From contig JAPOQV010000380.1 in assembly GCA_026710565.1 (NCBI GenBank), forward strand, positions 1-18,519: a DNA stretch of 18,519 bases. The letters run 5' to 3'. Below are positions 1 through 8,269 of this stretch, in pieces (position 1 is the first letter of the stretch; every line of letters begins with the position of its first letter). Origin of the DNA: Spirochaetaceae bacterium (GTDB lineage Bacteria; Spirochaetota; Spirochaetia; SZUA-6; Bin103). The notes below the pieces were generated by a model. The model made no database searches, had not been told where the DNA came from, and saw nothing but the letters and a program-made list of their open reading frames with translations. The translations under genes were made by a program, and so were the position numbers.

Positions 1-3000
1 CTCACACCATGTTGTCCGGGCTGTCCGGCGGCGTGATCGGCGGTCGCTTCTTCGGCGAGAGGGTCGGCCGCCGCGACCTGATCACGTTCGACATGGGCGG
101 CACCAGCACCGACGTGGCCCTGGTCGTCGGCGGGCGGATCTCCTACACGACCGGCTACGAGGTCGAGTTCAGCCTGCCGGTGTCGGCGCCCAGCGTCGAC
201 CTGCGTACCGTCGGCGCCGGCGGCGGCTCGATCGCCTGGATCGACCCCGGCGGCATGCTGCGCGTGGGACCGCAGAGCGCCGGCGCGGCTCCCGGCCCGG
301 TCTGCTACGGCCAGGGCGGCGAGCAGGTCACCGTCACCGATGCCAACCTCGTGCTCGGCCGCCTGGACCCCGGCTTCTTCCTGGGCGGCGAGATGCGCCT
401 CGATGCCGCGGCCGCCCACCGCAGGATGGAGGAGCTGGGCGGCGCCCTGGGCGTGAGCGCGGAACAGGCGGCGACGGCGATCATCGACCTGGTCAACGGG
501 CAGATGGCCGACGCCATCCGCGTCCTGACCGTGGAGCGCGGCATCGATCCGCGCCGCTTCGCGCTGGTCGCCTTCGGCGGCGCCGGCCCCCTGCACGGCG
601 CGGCGGTGGCCGCGGCGCTGGGGATGGGCGAGGTGATCGTGCCTCCGCACCCGGGACTCACCTCCGCGTTCGGGGCGCTGGCCGCCGACGTGCGCGTGGA
701 CAAGCGCGCGACCCGCTTCCATCGATCCGACCTGGCCGACGCCGCCGAGATCGACGCCACCCTGACCCGCCTGCACAGCGAGGCGGTGGCGGAGGCGCGC
801 GCGCAAGGATTCGCGGGCGAGCCGGTCGTGCAGCGTTCGATCAGCATGCGCTACGCCGGCCAGAACTACGAGCAGGACGTGCCCGTCCCGCCGGGACCGG
901 TCACCGCGGACTCCCTGCAGGCGCTGCTGGGCGCGTTCGGCGAGGCGCACCGCCGTTTCTACGGCCACCACTTTCCGGGCGAGGTGGTGGAGCTCATCCA
1001 CTTCAACGTCACCGCGATCGGCGCCACCGCCACACCCGCGCTGCCCGAGCTGGCCCCCGGCCCGCCGCCCGAGCCGCGCGAGCGCCGAACGGTGCGGATC
1101 GGCGCCGCCGCGCATCCCGGCAGCCCGGTCTACGGCCGCGACGCGCTGCCGGCCGGCTGCACGCTCACCGGCCCGCTGATCGTCGAGGAGCTGGACTCGA
1201 CGACGCTGGTTCCGGCCGGCCACACCTTGTCGGTGCTCCCGGACGGCATCTTCCGCGTGGCGCTGCCGGAAGCCGAGGCAGCCCCGTCCACCGCCGGCGC
1301 TGCCGGCGCCGCCGCCGCGCTCGATCCGGTCACCCTGGCCATCATCGACCACCGCCTGGCCAACATCACGCGCGAGATGGGCACGGCCATGATGCACGCG
1401 GCCTACTCGCCCATCTTCAGCGAGTCCAAGGACTTCTCGTGCGCCGTGTTCGACGCCGAAGCGGAGCTGGTCGGACAGGGCGAGTTCTGTCCGGCGCAGC
1501 TCGGCGCCATGACGCACACCGTCCGCTGGACGGTCCGCGAGATCGGCGTCGAGAACTTCGCCCCCGGCGACGTGGTCATCCACAACGATCCGTACCGCGC
1601 CGGCTGCCACCTGCCCGAGCACCTGCTGCTGAAGCCCGTGTTCGACGGCGAGGAGCTCCGCCTGTTCGTGGCCGTGATCGGCCACGTCGCCGAGATCGGC
1701 GCCATGGTGGTGGGCTCGTTCGCAAGCAACGCCACCGAGGTGTTCCAGGAAGGGCTGCGCCTGCCGCCCGTGAAGCTCATGATCCGCGGCGATCACAACC
1801 GCGACATCTGGCGCATCGTCATGGCCAACCACCGCACGCCGCGCGCCACCTGGGGCGACTTCCACGCCATGCTCGGCGCCCTGAACGTGGGCGAGCGGCG
1901 CTGCCATGAGCTCTTCGCCCGCTACGGCGCCGCCACCGTGCTGGCGGCGACCCGGCAGCTCATCGCCTACTCGGAGCGCCTGATGCGCGCCGAGATCGCC
2001 GCCATCCCCGACGGCGAGTACGAAGCCGAGGAGGTCCTGGAGGACGACGGCATCACCGACGACCCGTACGTGATCCGCGTCACCGTCGTGGTCCGCGACG
2101 GCGGCGTCCTGGTGGACTTCACCCGCTCCGACGCGCAGGCGCGCGGCCCGATCAACGCCACCTTCGGCGTGACCGCATCGGCCACCTACAACGCCGTGCT
2201 GCAGGTCACCGGCACCCACATCCCGCGCAACGCCGGGTGCTACCGGCCGATCACGATCATCGCGCCGCCCGGCTCGATCGTGAACGTGCGCTACCCCGGC
2301 CCGTCGGTGGGCGGCAACACCGAGACCCAGCCCCGCATCGTCGGCGTGATCCTGCGGGCGCTGGCCGCGGCCGTCCCGGAGCGGACCATGGCCTCCGAGG
2401 GCGCCACCTCCTGCAACTTCCTGTTCGGAGGCGTCGACCCGGGCACCGGCGAGTACTACGCCCACTACCACTTCGAAGCGAGCGGCTGGGGCGGACGCGC
2501 CGCCACCGACGGCAACAGCGCCCAGAACCACATCCACGGCAACTGCCGCAACACGCCGGTGGAGATCTTCGCGACGCTGTTCCCGTTCCGGGTGCTCTCC
2601 TACGGCCTGAACCGCGACTCCGGGGGCGCAGGGCGCGGGCGAGGCGGCCTCGGCACCCGCCGCGACCTGCTGGTGACCGGCGGGGAGGTCACGGTGAGCA
2701 TGATGATGGACCACGTGAAGAGCGGCGCCCCGGGGCTGTTCGGCGGCGCCACCGGCGGCCTGAGCGGCGTGTGGGTGCGCCGTGCCGGCGAGCGGCAGCA
2801 CCTGACCTTTCCCCCGGCCTTCGGCGTCGTCAGCCCCTCGAAGTTCGCGGACGTGGCGGTACGCGAGGGGGACCTGGTGCGCATCGACTCCGCCGGCGGC
2901 GGCGGCTACGGCGACCCGGCCGAGCGGGACGTCGAGCTGGTGCTCGCCGACGTGATCGAAGGGTTCGTGTCGGCCGAAGCCGCGGCGCGGGAGTATGGCG

Positions 3001-3086
3001 TGAGGGTCCGCACCGGACCGGACGGCACGCCGGTCGTGGATGAAGCCGAGACCGCGCGGCTGCGCGACCGGGAAGAGGCGGGCTGA
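1..3086 (+). CDS. HyuA-HyuB fusion, hydantoinase/5-oxoprolinase family (5' truncated by window edge)
   Basis: The reading frame is open through the left edge. The first visible residues (LSGLSGGVIGG) match the mid-HyuA SGPAGGV region, so the HyuA N-terminal domain lies outside the window and the ATG at 9 is internal. HyuA signatures follow: DMGGTSTDVAL (nucleotide-binding), GAGGGS, a GPxSAGAxPGP-like stretch and FGGAGPLHG. After an Ala/Pro-rich linker (about nt 1275-1320) a HyuB domain starts at DPVTLAIIDHRL and carries HNDPYRAGCHLPEH, a glycine-rich SGAPGLFGG segment and the C-terminal GGGGYGDP typical of the family. Members perform ATP-dependent opening of cyclic amides (hydantoins, 5-oxoproline) or carboxylation of ketones. 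In bacteria the two halves are usually separate genes; a fusion resembles eukaryotic 5-oxoprolinase. The substrate cannot be told from sequence. The gene is translationally coupled to the next dehydrogenase (TGATG). Confidence 0.9.
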   Translation, partial: HTMLSGLSGGVIGGRFFGERVGRRDLITFDMGGTSTDVALVVGGRISYTTGYEVEFSLPVSAPSVDLRTVGAGGGSIAWIDPGGMLRVGPQSAGAAPGPVCYGQGGEQVTVTDANLVLGRLDPGFFLGGEMRLDAAAAHRRMEELGGALGVSAEQAATAIIDLVNGQMADAIRVLTVERGIDPRRFALVAFGGAGPLHGAAVAAALGMGEVIVPPHPGLTSAFGALAADVRVDKRATRFHRSDLADAAEIDATLTRLHSEAVAEARAQGFAGEPVVQRSISMRYAGQNYEQDVPVPPGPVTADSLQALLGAFGEAHRRFYGHHFPGEVVELIHFNVTAIGATATPALPELAPGPPPEPRERRTVRIGAAAHPGSPVYGRDALPAGCTLTGPLIVEELDSTTLVPAGHTLSVLPDGIFRVALPEAEAAPSTAGAAGAAAALDPVTLAIIDHRLANITREMGTAMMHAAYSPIFSESKDFSCAVFDAEAELVGQGEFCPAQLGAMTHTVRWTVREIGVENFAPGDVVIHNDPYRAGCHLPEHLLLKPVFDGEELRLFVAVIGHVAEIGAMVVGSFASNATEVFQEGLRLPPVKLMIRGDHNRDIWRIVMANHRTPRATWGDFHAMLGALNVGERRCHELFARYGAATVLAATRQLIAYSERLMRAEIAAIPDGEYEAEEVLEDDGITDDPYVIRVTVVVRDGGVLVDFTRSDAQARGPINATFGVTASATYNAVLQVTGTHIPRNAGCYRPITIIAPPGSIVNVRYPGPSVGGNTETQPRIVGVILRALAAAVPERTMASEGATSCNFLFGGVDPGTGEYYAHYHFEASGWGGRAATDGNSAQNHIHGNCRNTPVEIFATLFPFRVLSYGLNRDSGGAGRGRGGLGTRRDLLVTGGEVTVSMMMDHVKSGAPGLFGGATGGLSGVWVRRAGERQHLTFPPAFGVVSPSKFADVAVREGDLVRIDSAGGGGYGDPAERDVELVLADVIEGFVSAEAAAREYGVRVRTGPDGTPVVDEAETARLRDREEAG

Positions 3087-3865
3087 TGGCGGCATCCCCC
3101 GGAGCCGGACGGCTGGCCGGCCGGACCGCGCTGATCACCGGCGCCGGCAGCGGCATGGGACGGAGTGCCGCCGCGCTGTTCGCCTCCGAGGGCGCGCACG
3201 TGGCGGCCTGCGACCGCGACGCCGCGGCGGTCGACGCCACCGTGGCCGCCATCCGTACCGCCGGCGGTTCGACGATCGGCGCCGTGGCCGACGTCACCCG
3301 CTCGGCGGAGGTGGAGGCCGCCGTGCAGTCGGCGGTTCGAGAGTTCGGGGCGCTGCACGTCCTGTACAACAACGCCGGCATCTGGCTCCCGGAAGACGGC
3401 CCGGCCCCGGACCTGGACGAGGCGGTCTGGGACCGCATCATCGCCGTCAACCTCAAGGGCGCCTTCCTGGGCTGCAAGTTCGCGATCCCCCACCTGGTCG
3501 AGGCGGGCGGCGGCTCGATCATCAACGTCTCCTCGATCTCGGCCCTGCGCGCCGGCAAGGACATCTACGACGCCTACGCGGCCAGCAAGGGAGGCGTCAT
3601 CGCCCTCACCCGCAGCGTCGCCAGCACCTGGGGGCCGCAGCGCGTGCGCGCCAACGCCATCTGCCCCGGCTCCATCGACACGCCGATGACCCGCAGCTCG
3701 TACGAGGACCCGGCCGTGGCGCGCTTCTGGCGCGAGCGCACCGCGCTCGGCCGCGTGGGCACCGCGCACGAGGTGGCGCAGACCGCCCTGTGGCTCGCCT
3801 CGGGCGAGTCGTCCTACGTGACCGGTGCCGTCATGGTCGTCGACGGCGGCTACATGACCAGGTAG
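3086..3865 (+). CDS. Classical short-chain dehydrogenase/reductase, probably NAD-dependent
   Basis: This 259-residue protein has the full classical SDR layout: cofactor motif TGAGSGMG (residues 18-25), NNAG (95-98), the catalytic Ser region at 149-152 (VSSIS) and YAASK (Tyr164, Lys168), ending in the usual TGAVMVVDGG. An Asp after the second beta strand (AACDRD) favours NAD(H) over NADP(H), by family rule. The ATG overlaps the upstream HyuAB stop by one base (TGATG), and the next SDR starts 4 nt after its stop, so all three are almost certainly one transcript. It likely oxidises or reduces an alcohol/ketone intermediate in the same pathway as the hydantoinase-like enzyme; the substrate is not inferable. 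Confidence 0.93.
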   Translation: MAASPGAGRLAGRTALITGAGSGMGRSAAALFASEGAHVAACDRDAAAVDATVAAIRTAGGSTIGAVADVTRSAEVEAAVQSAVREFGALHVLYNNAGIWLPEDGPAPDLDEAVWDRIIAVNLKGAFLGCKFAIPHLVEAGGGSIINVSSISALRAGKDIYDAYAASKGGVIALTRSVASTWGPQRVRANAICPGSIDTPMTRSSYEDPAVARFWRERTALGRVGTAHEVAQTALWLASGESSYVTGAVMVVDGGYMTR

Positions 3866-3869
3866 CGCG

Positions 3870-4634
3870 GTGCGCCTGGAGGGAAAGACCGCGATCGTCA
3901 CCGGCGGCGGCGTGGGCATCGGCCGCGGCATCAGCGAGCGGCTCGCCGAGGAAGGCGCCCGCGTGGTCATCGCCCAGCGGCGGCTCGACAAGGCGCAGGA
4001 GGCGGCCGCGGCGATCGTCGACGGCGGAGGCCAGGCGCTGGCGGGTCGGAGCGACGTGACCGATCGCGCTCAGGTCGACGCGCTCATGCGGTCGGCGCTC
4101 GACTGGACCGGCGGCTTGGACATCCTGGTCAACAACGCCGGCCGCTCCGGGATGGCCAAGTTCAGCTCCTTCATGGAGATGAGCGAGGACCTCTGGGACG
4201 AGGTCCTGGACGCCAACCTCAAGGGCGTCTTCCTGGCCAGCCAGGCAGCCGCGCGCCACATGATCGAGCGCGGCGCCGGCCGGATCATCCACATCTCCTC
4301 GGTCATGGGCCTGATCGGCGAGGAGTTCGCCGCCGCCTACTGCGCCGCCAAGGCCGGCGTGATCGGGCTCACGAAGGTGATGGCCCTGGAGCTCGCCCGG
4401 CACGGCATCAACGTCAACTGCGTCGCCCCCGGCTTCATCGAGACCGAAACCGTGCAACCCATCATCGACCTGATGAAGAGCCCCAGGAGCCCCTACACCT
4501 ACACCCGCACCACGCCCCTCGGTCCCGGCACGCCCCGCGACGTCGGCGACGTGGCGGTCTTCCTGGCCTCCGACGAGGGCCGCTTCTTCACCGGCTCCAC
4601 CCTCACCCCCGACGGCGGCCTCCTCGCCTACTGA
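3870..4634 (+). CDS. Classical short-chain dehydrogenase/reductase, FabG-like, probably NADP-dependent
   Basis: 254 residues from a GTG start 4 nt after the preceding stop, with a weak AGG upstream. Motifs: TGGGVGIG (11-18), VNNAG (87-91), ISSVM with catalytic Ser about 143-144, YCAAK (Tyr157, Lys161) and a C-terminal TGSTLTPDGG. Basic residues after beta-2 (IAQRR) in place of Asp suggest NADP(H) preference, unlike its upstream neighbour. The paired SDRs differ enough in sequence to be separate enzymes, not a recent tandem duplication. It ends the operon; the next gene is preceded by its own operator-like sequence. Confidence 0.92.
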   Translation: MRLEGKTAIVTGGGVGIGRGISERLAEEGARVVIAQRRLDKAQEAAAAIVDGGGQALAGRSDVTDRAQVDALMRSALDWTGGLDILVNNAGRSGMAKFSSFMEMSEDLWDEVLDANLKGVFLASQAAARHMIERGAGRIIHISSVMGLIGEEFAAAYCAAKAGVIGLTKVMALELARHGINVNCVAPGFIETETVQPIIDLMKSPRSPYTYTRTTPLGPGTPRDVGDVAVFLASDEGRFFTGSTLTPDGGLLAY

Positions 4635-4650
4635 CCGTCCGGATCATCCG

Positions 4651-4686
4651 CAACATTGGAACCGAGCAACAAATATGGTAATGTTG
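4651..4686. promoter_or_regulatory. Inverted repeat upstream of vapB, candidate VapBC autoregulatory operator
   Basis: A perfect 7-bp inverted repeat CAACATT (4651-4657) / AATGTTG (4680-4686) lies just before the VapB start at 4691. Between and over the arms are a -35-like TTGGAA (4656-4661) and weak -10-like hexamers (TATGGT at 4674-4679). RHH-type antitoxins, bound alone or with toxin, repress their own promoter at such palindromes. There is no clear Shine-Dalgarno before the ATG, and a TATGGT -10 would put the transcript start within a few bases of it, so leaderless translation is possible. The repeat is seen directly; the operator role is inferred. Confidence 0.45.
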
Positions 4687-4690
4687 TCTG

Positions 4691-4957
4691 ATGAAGACCA
4701 CCATCGATTTGCCCGATGGGCTCTACCGGCGCGCAAAGATCCGTGCGGCTGAGCAGGGCACCACGCTGCGCTCACTGCTCATGGAGTCGTTGGAGGTGTA
4801 CCTGCTCGAAGCGGCTGAGCCTGGTCCCGAACTGCCGCAACGCGACCGAATCCGCCTCGACGAGCGCGGATGGCCGATACTCCAACGGCCGGCCGGCGAC
4901 ACCCGAGTGATCACCGATGACTTCATCAACCAGCTTCGAGAAGAAGAAGGGGTGTAG
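4691..4957 (+). CDS. vapB: VapB-type ribbon-helix-helix antitoxin
   Basis: An 88-residue protein opening MKTTIDLPDGLYRRAKIRAAEQG, the beta strand and first helix of an RHH/MetJ-Arc DNA-binding domain, followed by TLRSLLMESLEVYL as the second helix. The remaining C-terminal half (about 45-88) is acidic and likely unstructured, as expected for the toxin-neutralising tail. It is followed after 6 nt by a PIN-domain toxin, the usual antitoxin-first order. It should bind its own promoter through the RHH domain and wrap the VapC active site with its tail. The start ATG lacks a good ribosome binding site. Confidence 0.85.
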   Translation: MKTTIDLPDGLYRRAKIRAAEQGTTLRSLLMESLEVYLLEAAEPGPELPQRDRIRLDERGWPILQRPAGDTRVITDDFINQLREEEGV

Positions 4958-4963
4958 CCGGTC

Positions 4964-5401
4964 GTGCCGTTCCTCCTGGACGTGAACGTCCTGATCGCGC
5001 GGGTCGACCCATGGCACGAGCATCACGAGCGGGTCACCCGCTGGGAACGCGACAACGCTTCGGAGTATTTCGTGACATGCCCGCTCACTCAGAACGGGTT
5101 CCTCAGGATCTATGGGCATCCGCGATACCCCGGCGGGCCCGGCTCGCCGGCCGAAGCGATGGTAGAGCTGCGCCACCTTTTCGGCCTGCGAACTCACCGC
5201 TTTGTCTCCGATTCCCTCTCCCTGTCCGACACTCGCGTGTTCAGGTCGCTGAGCGGGATCACGCCGAAGCAGCTCACCGACGTATACCTGCTCGGTCTCG
5301 CGGTCAGCGAGGGCATCGACTTCGCCACGACGGACTCCCGGATTCACCATGAGGGCGTCGTTCGCGGCCGGAACAAGCTGTGCGTGATTCCGAAGCCCTG
5401 A
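4964..5401 (+). CDS. vapC: VapC-type PIN-domain ribonuclease toxin
   Basis: 145 residues from a GTG start, with a purine-rich SD-like stretch (GAAGAAGGGG) at the end of vapB. The PIN fold is recognisable: LLDVNVLIA with Asp6, TCPLTQNGFLRI around residues 38-49, LTDVYLLGLAV with Asp106, and FATTDSRI with Asp124. These Asp residues coordinate Mg2+ for RNA cleavage. The second acidic position of many PIN toxins is Asn44 here, within a TQNGFLR motif that I believe is common in one VapC subfamily, so the protein need not be inactive. VapC toxins typically cut tRNA or rRNA. Length is normal for the family and no frameshift is visible. Confidence 0.88.
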   Translation: MPFLLDVNVLIARVDPWHEHHERVTRWERDNASEYFVTCPLTQNGFLRIYGHPRYPGGPGSPAEAMVELRHLFGLRTHRFVSDSLSLSDTRVFRSLSGITPKQLTDVYLLGLAVSEGIDFATTDSRIHHEGVVRGRNKLCVIPKP

Positions 5402-5443
5402 GGCTTTGTTACCACGGAAATCGGGCCGCGCTACGGTAGTCAC

Positions 5444-7063
5444 GTGACCGTTGACGGTCGCAGACTGCCACCCCGCTCCATCGTCGGGTGGCTGAGCGTG
5501 CTCTGCGTCGTGCTGGCCGGATGCGGCGATCGCGCAGCCCTTCGCGACGCCGTCGGGCAGGCCGAGGACACCGGCACCCACGGGATCGAGTGGTACGCCG
5601 GGACTGTCGATTCGGCATTCGAGCTGGCGCGCTCGCAGGGGACGCCGGTGCTGCTCTACTGGGGTGCGGACTGGTGTCCGCCCTGCAGCCGGCTCAAGGC
5701 CTCGATCTTCAACCGCCGGGAGTTCATCGAGCGAACCCGGCTGTTCGTCCCGGTCAGCCTCGACGGCGACGATGCGGGCGCGCAGAAGCTGGGCGAGAAT
5801 TTCGACGTTTACGGCTACCCCACCATGGTCGTGCTTTCGCCGCACGGCGTGGAGATCATGCGACTCGGCGGCGCCTTGTACCTCGAGCAGTACCTCGAAG
5901 CGATGGACGTCGCACTTGCCGCGACGCGGCCGGTCGCTGCCGCCTACGAAGCCGCGTTGCACGGCTCCGCGACCCCTGCCGACTTCCGGCTGCTCGCGTA
6001 CTACTCCTGGGGCCAGGACCGCGAACGGCTCGTGCCCGAAGAGCACCTGCCCGACGCGCTGCGGGACCTGCAGGGCCGCATCCCCGACGAGCTTGCGGTG
6101 GAGCGAGCGCTCCTGTTCATTCACTACCTGGGAGCCTTCGGGATGGCGGCGTTCGATGAAGACCGAGAACCGACGCTGCCCCCGGAGGAACGCCATGCGG
6201 CGCAGGAGTGGATGCTCGAAGTCCTCCAGGATCCCGCCTTGGCCGCGGCCGTTCAGTACTACGTCGTGTACAGTGCCCATTGGCTGCTGCCGATGGTCGC
6301 GCAGCCGGATGACGAAGGTCGGGCGAACCTGGAGAGAGCGTGGGAAGCCGCGCTCGAGCGTATCCGCAAGGCCCCGGAGACATCGCCGGCGGATCGCGTC
6401 GGCACGTACTTCGGCGAGATCTGCATTGTCAGGGCAACGGGACCCGAGGCGCCGCTGCCCGGCTCGCTGGTGAGGAGAGCTCGACGCGCGGTGTTGACCG
6501 CCGCACGGGACACCGAAGATCCGTACGCCCGGCTGGCGCTATTCAGTAGTGCGTGGACGGTGCTCCACCAGGTGGGACACGACGACCAGACCTGGGACTA
6601 CGTCCTGAATGAGGTCGACCAATCCCACAGGCCGGAGACCGTCATGAGAGCCATAGGATCGGCTTTCGAACACGCTCAAGACGCCGAGAACGCCCTGCAC
6701 TGGAGGGAGCGTGCCTGGGACTCCGCGACCGGGCCGACCACACGGTTCGAGGAAGGGCTCAGGCTTGTCCGGACGCGGCTCGCGCTAACGCCCGAGGAAT
6801 CCGCGGCCATCGAAGACACCACGATCGAGATCTTTCGGCAGTTGAGCAGCGAACCGGACGCGTTCTTCCATCGCGTTACACGGGCGATGGGCCGTCTCGA
6901 AACCGCGCTCCACGAGTGGAACGCCGAAGGCGCACACGACGACAGCTTGGCGAGAATGCGCGCCGAGGTTCTGAAGCTCTGCGCGACGATTCCCGCCGGA
7001 GCCCAGTCCCGCACCAACTGCGAGGCCTTCCTCGCCTCCCTCGCCGGCGATGCCGCGCTGTAG
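5444..7063 (+). CDS. Exported lipoprotein with thioredoxin-like domain and long helical C-terminus
   Basis: 539 residues from a GTG start. The N-terminus has positive residues, a hydrophobic segment (about 13-25) and a lipobox LAGC with Cys27, so it is probably a lipoprotein outside the cytoplasmic membrane. A thioredoxin-like domain spans about residues 45-165, with a CPPC redox pair (WCPPC, Cys78 and Cys81) and the cis-proline loop YGYPTMVVL. The remaining 370 residues are charged and helix-rich, TPR-like in feel, but I recognise no family. It may reduce or isomerise disulfides in exported proteins; partners are unknown. It converges on the CRISPR interference operon with no shared regulation apparent and is probably unrelated to it. 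Confidence 0.82.
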   Translation: MTVDGRRLPPRSIVGWLSVLCVVLAGCGDRAALRDAVGQAEDTGTHGIEWYAGTVDSAFELARSQGTPVLLYWGADWCPPCSRLKASIFNRREFIERTRLFVPVSLDGDDAGAQKLGENFDVYGYPTMVVLSPHGVEIMRLGGALYLEQYLEAMDVALAATRPVAAAYEAALHGSATPADFRLLAYYSWGQDRERLVPEEHLPDALRDLQGRIPDELAVERALLFIHYLGAFGMAAFDEDREPTLPPEERHAAQEWMLEVLQDPALAAAVQYYVVYSAHWLLPMVAQPDDEGRANLERAWEAALERIRKAPETSPADRVGTYFGEICIVRATGPEAPLPGSLVRRARRAVLTAARDTEDPYARLALFSSAWTVLHQVGHDDQTWDYVLNEVDQSHRPETVMRAIGSAFEHAQDAENALHWRERAWDSATGPTTRFEEGLRLVRTRLALTPEESAAIEDTTIEIFRQLSSEPDAFFHRVTRAMGRLETALHEWNAEGAHDDSLARMRAEVLKLCATIPAGAQSRTNCEAFLASLAGDAAL

Positions 7064-7107
7064 GTGACGTGCTTCACGCTGCTCGCCCAACACACCGACG
7101 AGACGGG

Positions 7108-7276
7108 GATGTCGCGTGGCACGTCAACGCCGAAGGGCAGCCTCGACGCGGAAAACTGCTCGCCGCCTTCCAGGCGTTCTTCCGCGAGCACTCAACGAGC
7201 ACGCTCGGAGGACCGCCTATTCCGCCGCGAAAAACGCGCGGACGCCGGCCGCACCATCACCGTTTGGGGCATGTGA
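7108..7276 (+). pseudogene. Decayed C-terminal fragments of an AAA-ATPase/PD-(D/E)XK nuclease-like gene
   Basis: Two short stretches in this intergenic DNA read like protein. At 7108-7197 the translation is DVAWHVNAEGQP... followed by KLLAAFQAFFREHS, which resembles a conserved segment of AAA-ATPase-like proteins with a PD-(D/E)XK (DUF1703-like) tail. At 7205-7276, one frame over, RSEDRLFRREKRADAGRT and ITVWGM then stop resembles the extreme C-terminus of the same kind of protein. In an intact gene roughly 100 or more residues would separate them, so this looks like an internal deletion plus frameshift. The family assignment is from memory of sequence patterns and is moderate. There is no start codon or upstream ATPase domain. 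The rest of the gap between the lipoprotein and cas8 shows nothing convincing. Confidence 0.45.
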
Positions 7277-7294
7277 CCCGCGTTGGCCGACCGC

Positions 7295-8269
7295 CTACTC
7301 TTCTGGAACCGATTCGGCTCTCGTGAAGTTCATGAACTTCCCCGATGAAATCCGACGGGCGCGACGCCGCTCGAAGATACCGAGTGCGGCTCGTGTGGCG
7401 ACATCGTCAAGTCCCTGATACCCCAGGAGAGAACGAATCGTTGCCAGGCTGATCGACTCTCGCCAGATCGGCCACGTGAAGCTGAAACTCCCATCGACAT
7501 CACGACTCCCCCCGAGTACGTCCAGCCGGCCGACTCCGCCACGGCTTCGAGGGACCACCGTCAGAACGGACAACCCCACGGCAGCAAGCCGGTTTGCACC
7601 GTGTTGGGTCCTTTCCTTCGTCTTGGAGTCAGTCGGATCGGTACCGCGCAGCGCATAGCGCACGTCTTCGTGTGGGTCCCATCGGAACGAGTGAGTTGCG
7701 TCCGGACGTGTCCACGGAGCAAACACGGCCTCTCTCAAGCATTCCACCTCCGTGATTGCGGACTTCTTCCCGTTCACTCGTCGGAGGGGTGGCGTTGCTT
7801 CCTGTGGAACCGAAGTCAACCGCTCCAGAAAGTGCTGATGACCTTGACCAAACAGCAAGCACAAGGGTGTTGGCTCGACTTCCGTTGCTCTGTTTCGCTC
7901 GCGGACGGCGGCGTCGCTGACCAAGGCGGCCCACAGGTCAGCGGTGTAGCGACCGGCATGGGCGGCCGCGCATAGCCTCTCGGTCGCATCTTCCGGGGAC
8001 AGCTTGAGGTCTTTGAGTGGCTTGAAGTCATGCCGCAGCACCAACTCCGTCAAACCGGCAGCTACGGCGGCGGTGAGGGTCTCTTTCGTCATGGCCGTTG
8101 ACAGGTTCAGCACCGGCCGAACAGGCGGCTCATCGGCTGTCCAGCGAACCCGTGGCCGCCACCCGGCATGTACCTCCTCAAGCGCGCGTAGAAGGCCAAG
8201 CAACGCCAGGAAGGCGAGCAGATTGTCAGGCTCCAGCCCGTCCAGCCGATGCTCCGTGGATGGGTTCAT
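7295..8269 (-). CDS. cas8g: Type I-G CRISPR Cas8-like subunit (Csb3/Csx17-related, small)
   Basis: 324 residues from the ATG at 8269, which overlaps the cas3 stop as ATGA; a longer in-frame start at 8341 would lie deep inside cas3 and is rejected. The N-terminus (HRLDGLEPDNLLAFLALLGLLRALE, residues 7-31) resembles the opening of Csx17/Csb3-type proteins, which act as the large-subunit equivalent in subtype I-G effectors, contributing to PAM recognition and Cas3 recruitment. It is much shorter than typical full-length Csx17, so a Csb3 or 'Cas3-extension' type assignment is the better fit. It is last in the csb1-csb2-cas3-cas8 operon. The exact family name is uncertain; membership in the effector module is well supported by position and overlap. 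Confidence 0.78.
   Translation of the reverse strand: MNPSTEHRLDGLEPDNLLAFLALLGLLRALEEVHAGWRPRVRWTADEPPVRPVLNLSTAMTKETLTAAVAAGLTELVLRHDFKPLKDLKLSPEDATERLCAAAHAGRYTADLWAALVSDAAVRERNRATEVEPTPLCLLFGQGHQHFLERLTSVPQEATPPLRRVNGKKSAITEVECLREAVFAPWTRPDATHSFRWDPHEDVRYALRGTDPTDSKTKERTQHGANRLAAVGLSVLTVVPRSRGGVGRLDVLGGSRDVDGSFSFTWPIWRESISLATIRSLLGYQGLDDVATRAALGIFERRRARRISSGKFMNFTRAESVPEE

Noticed and set aside
2830..3991. Long antisense frames opposite HyuAB and the first SDR.
   Set aside because: Low-complexity Ala/Gly/Arg-rich translations overlap well-supported genes on the other strand.
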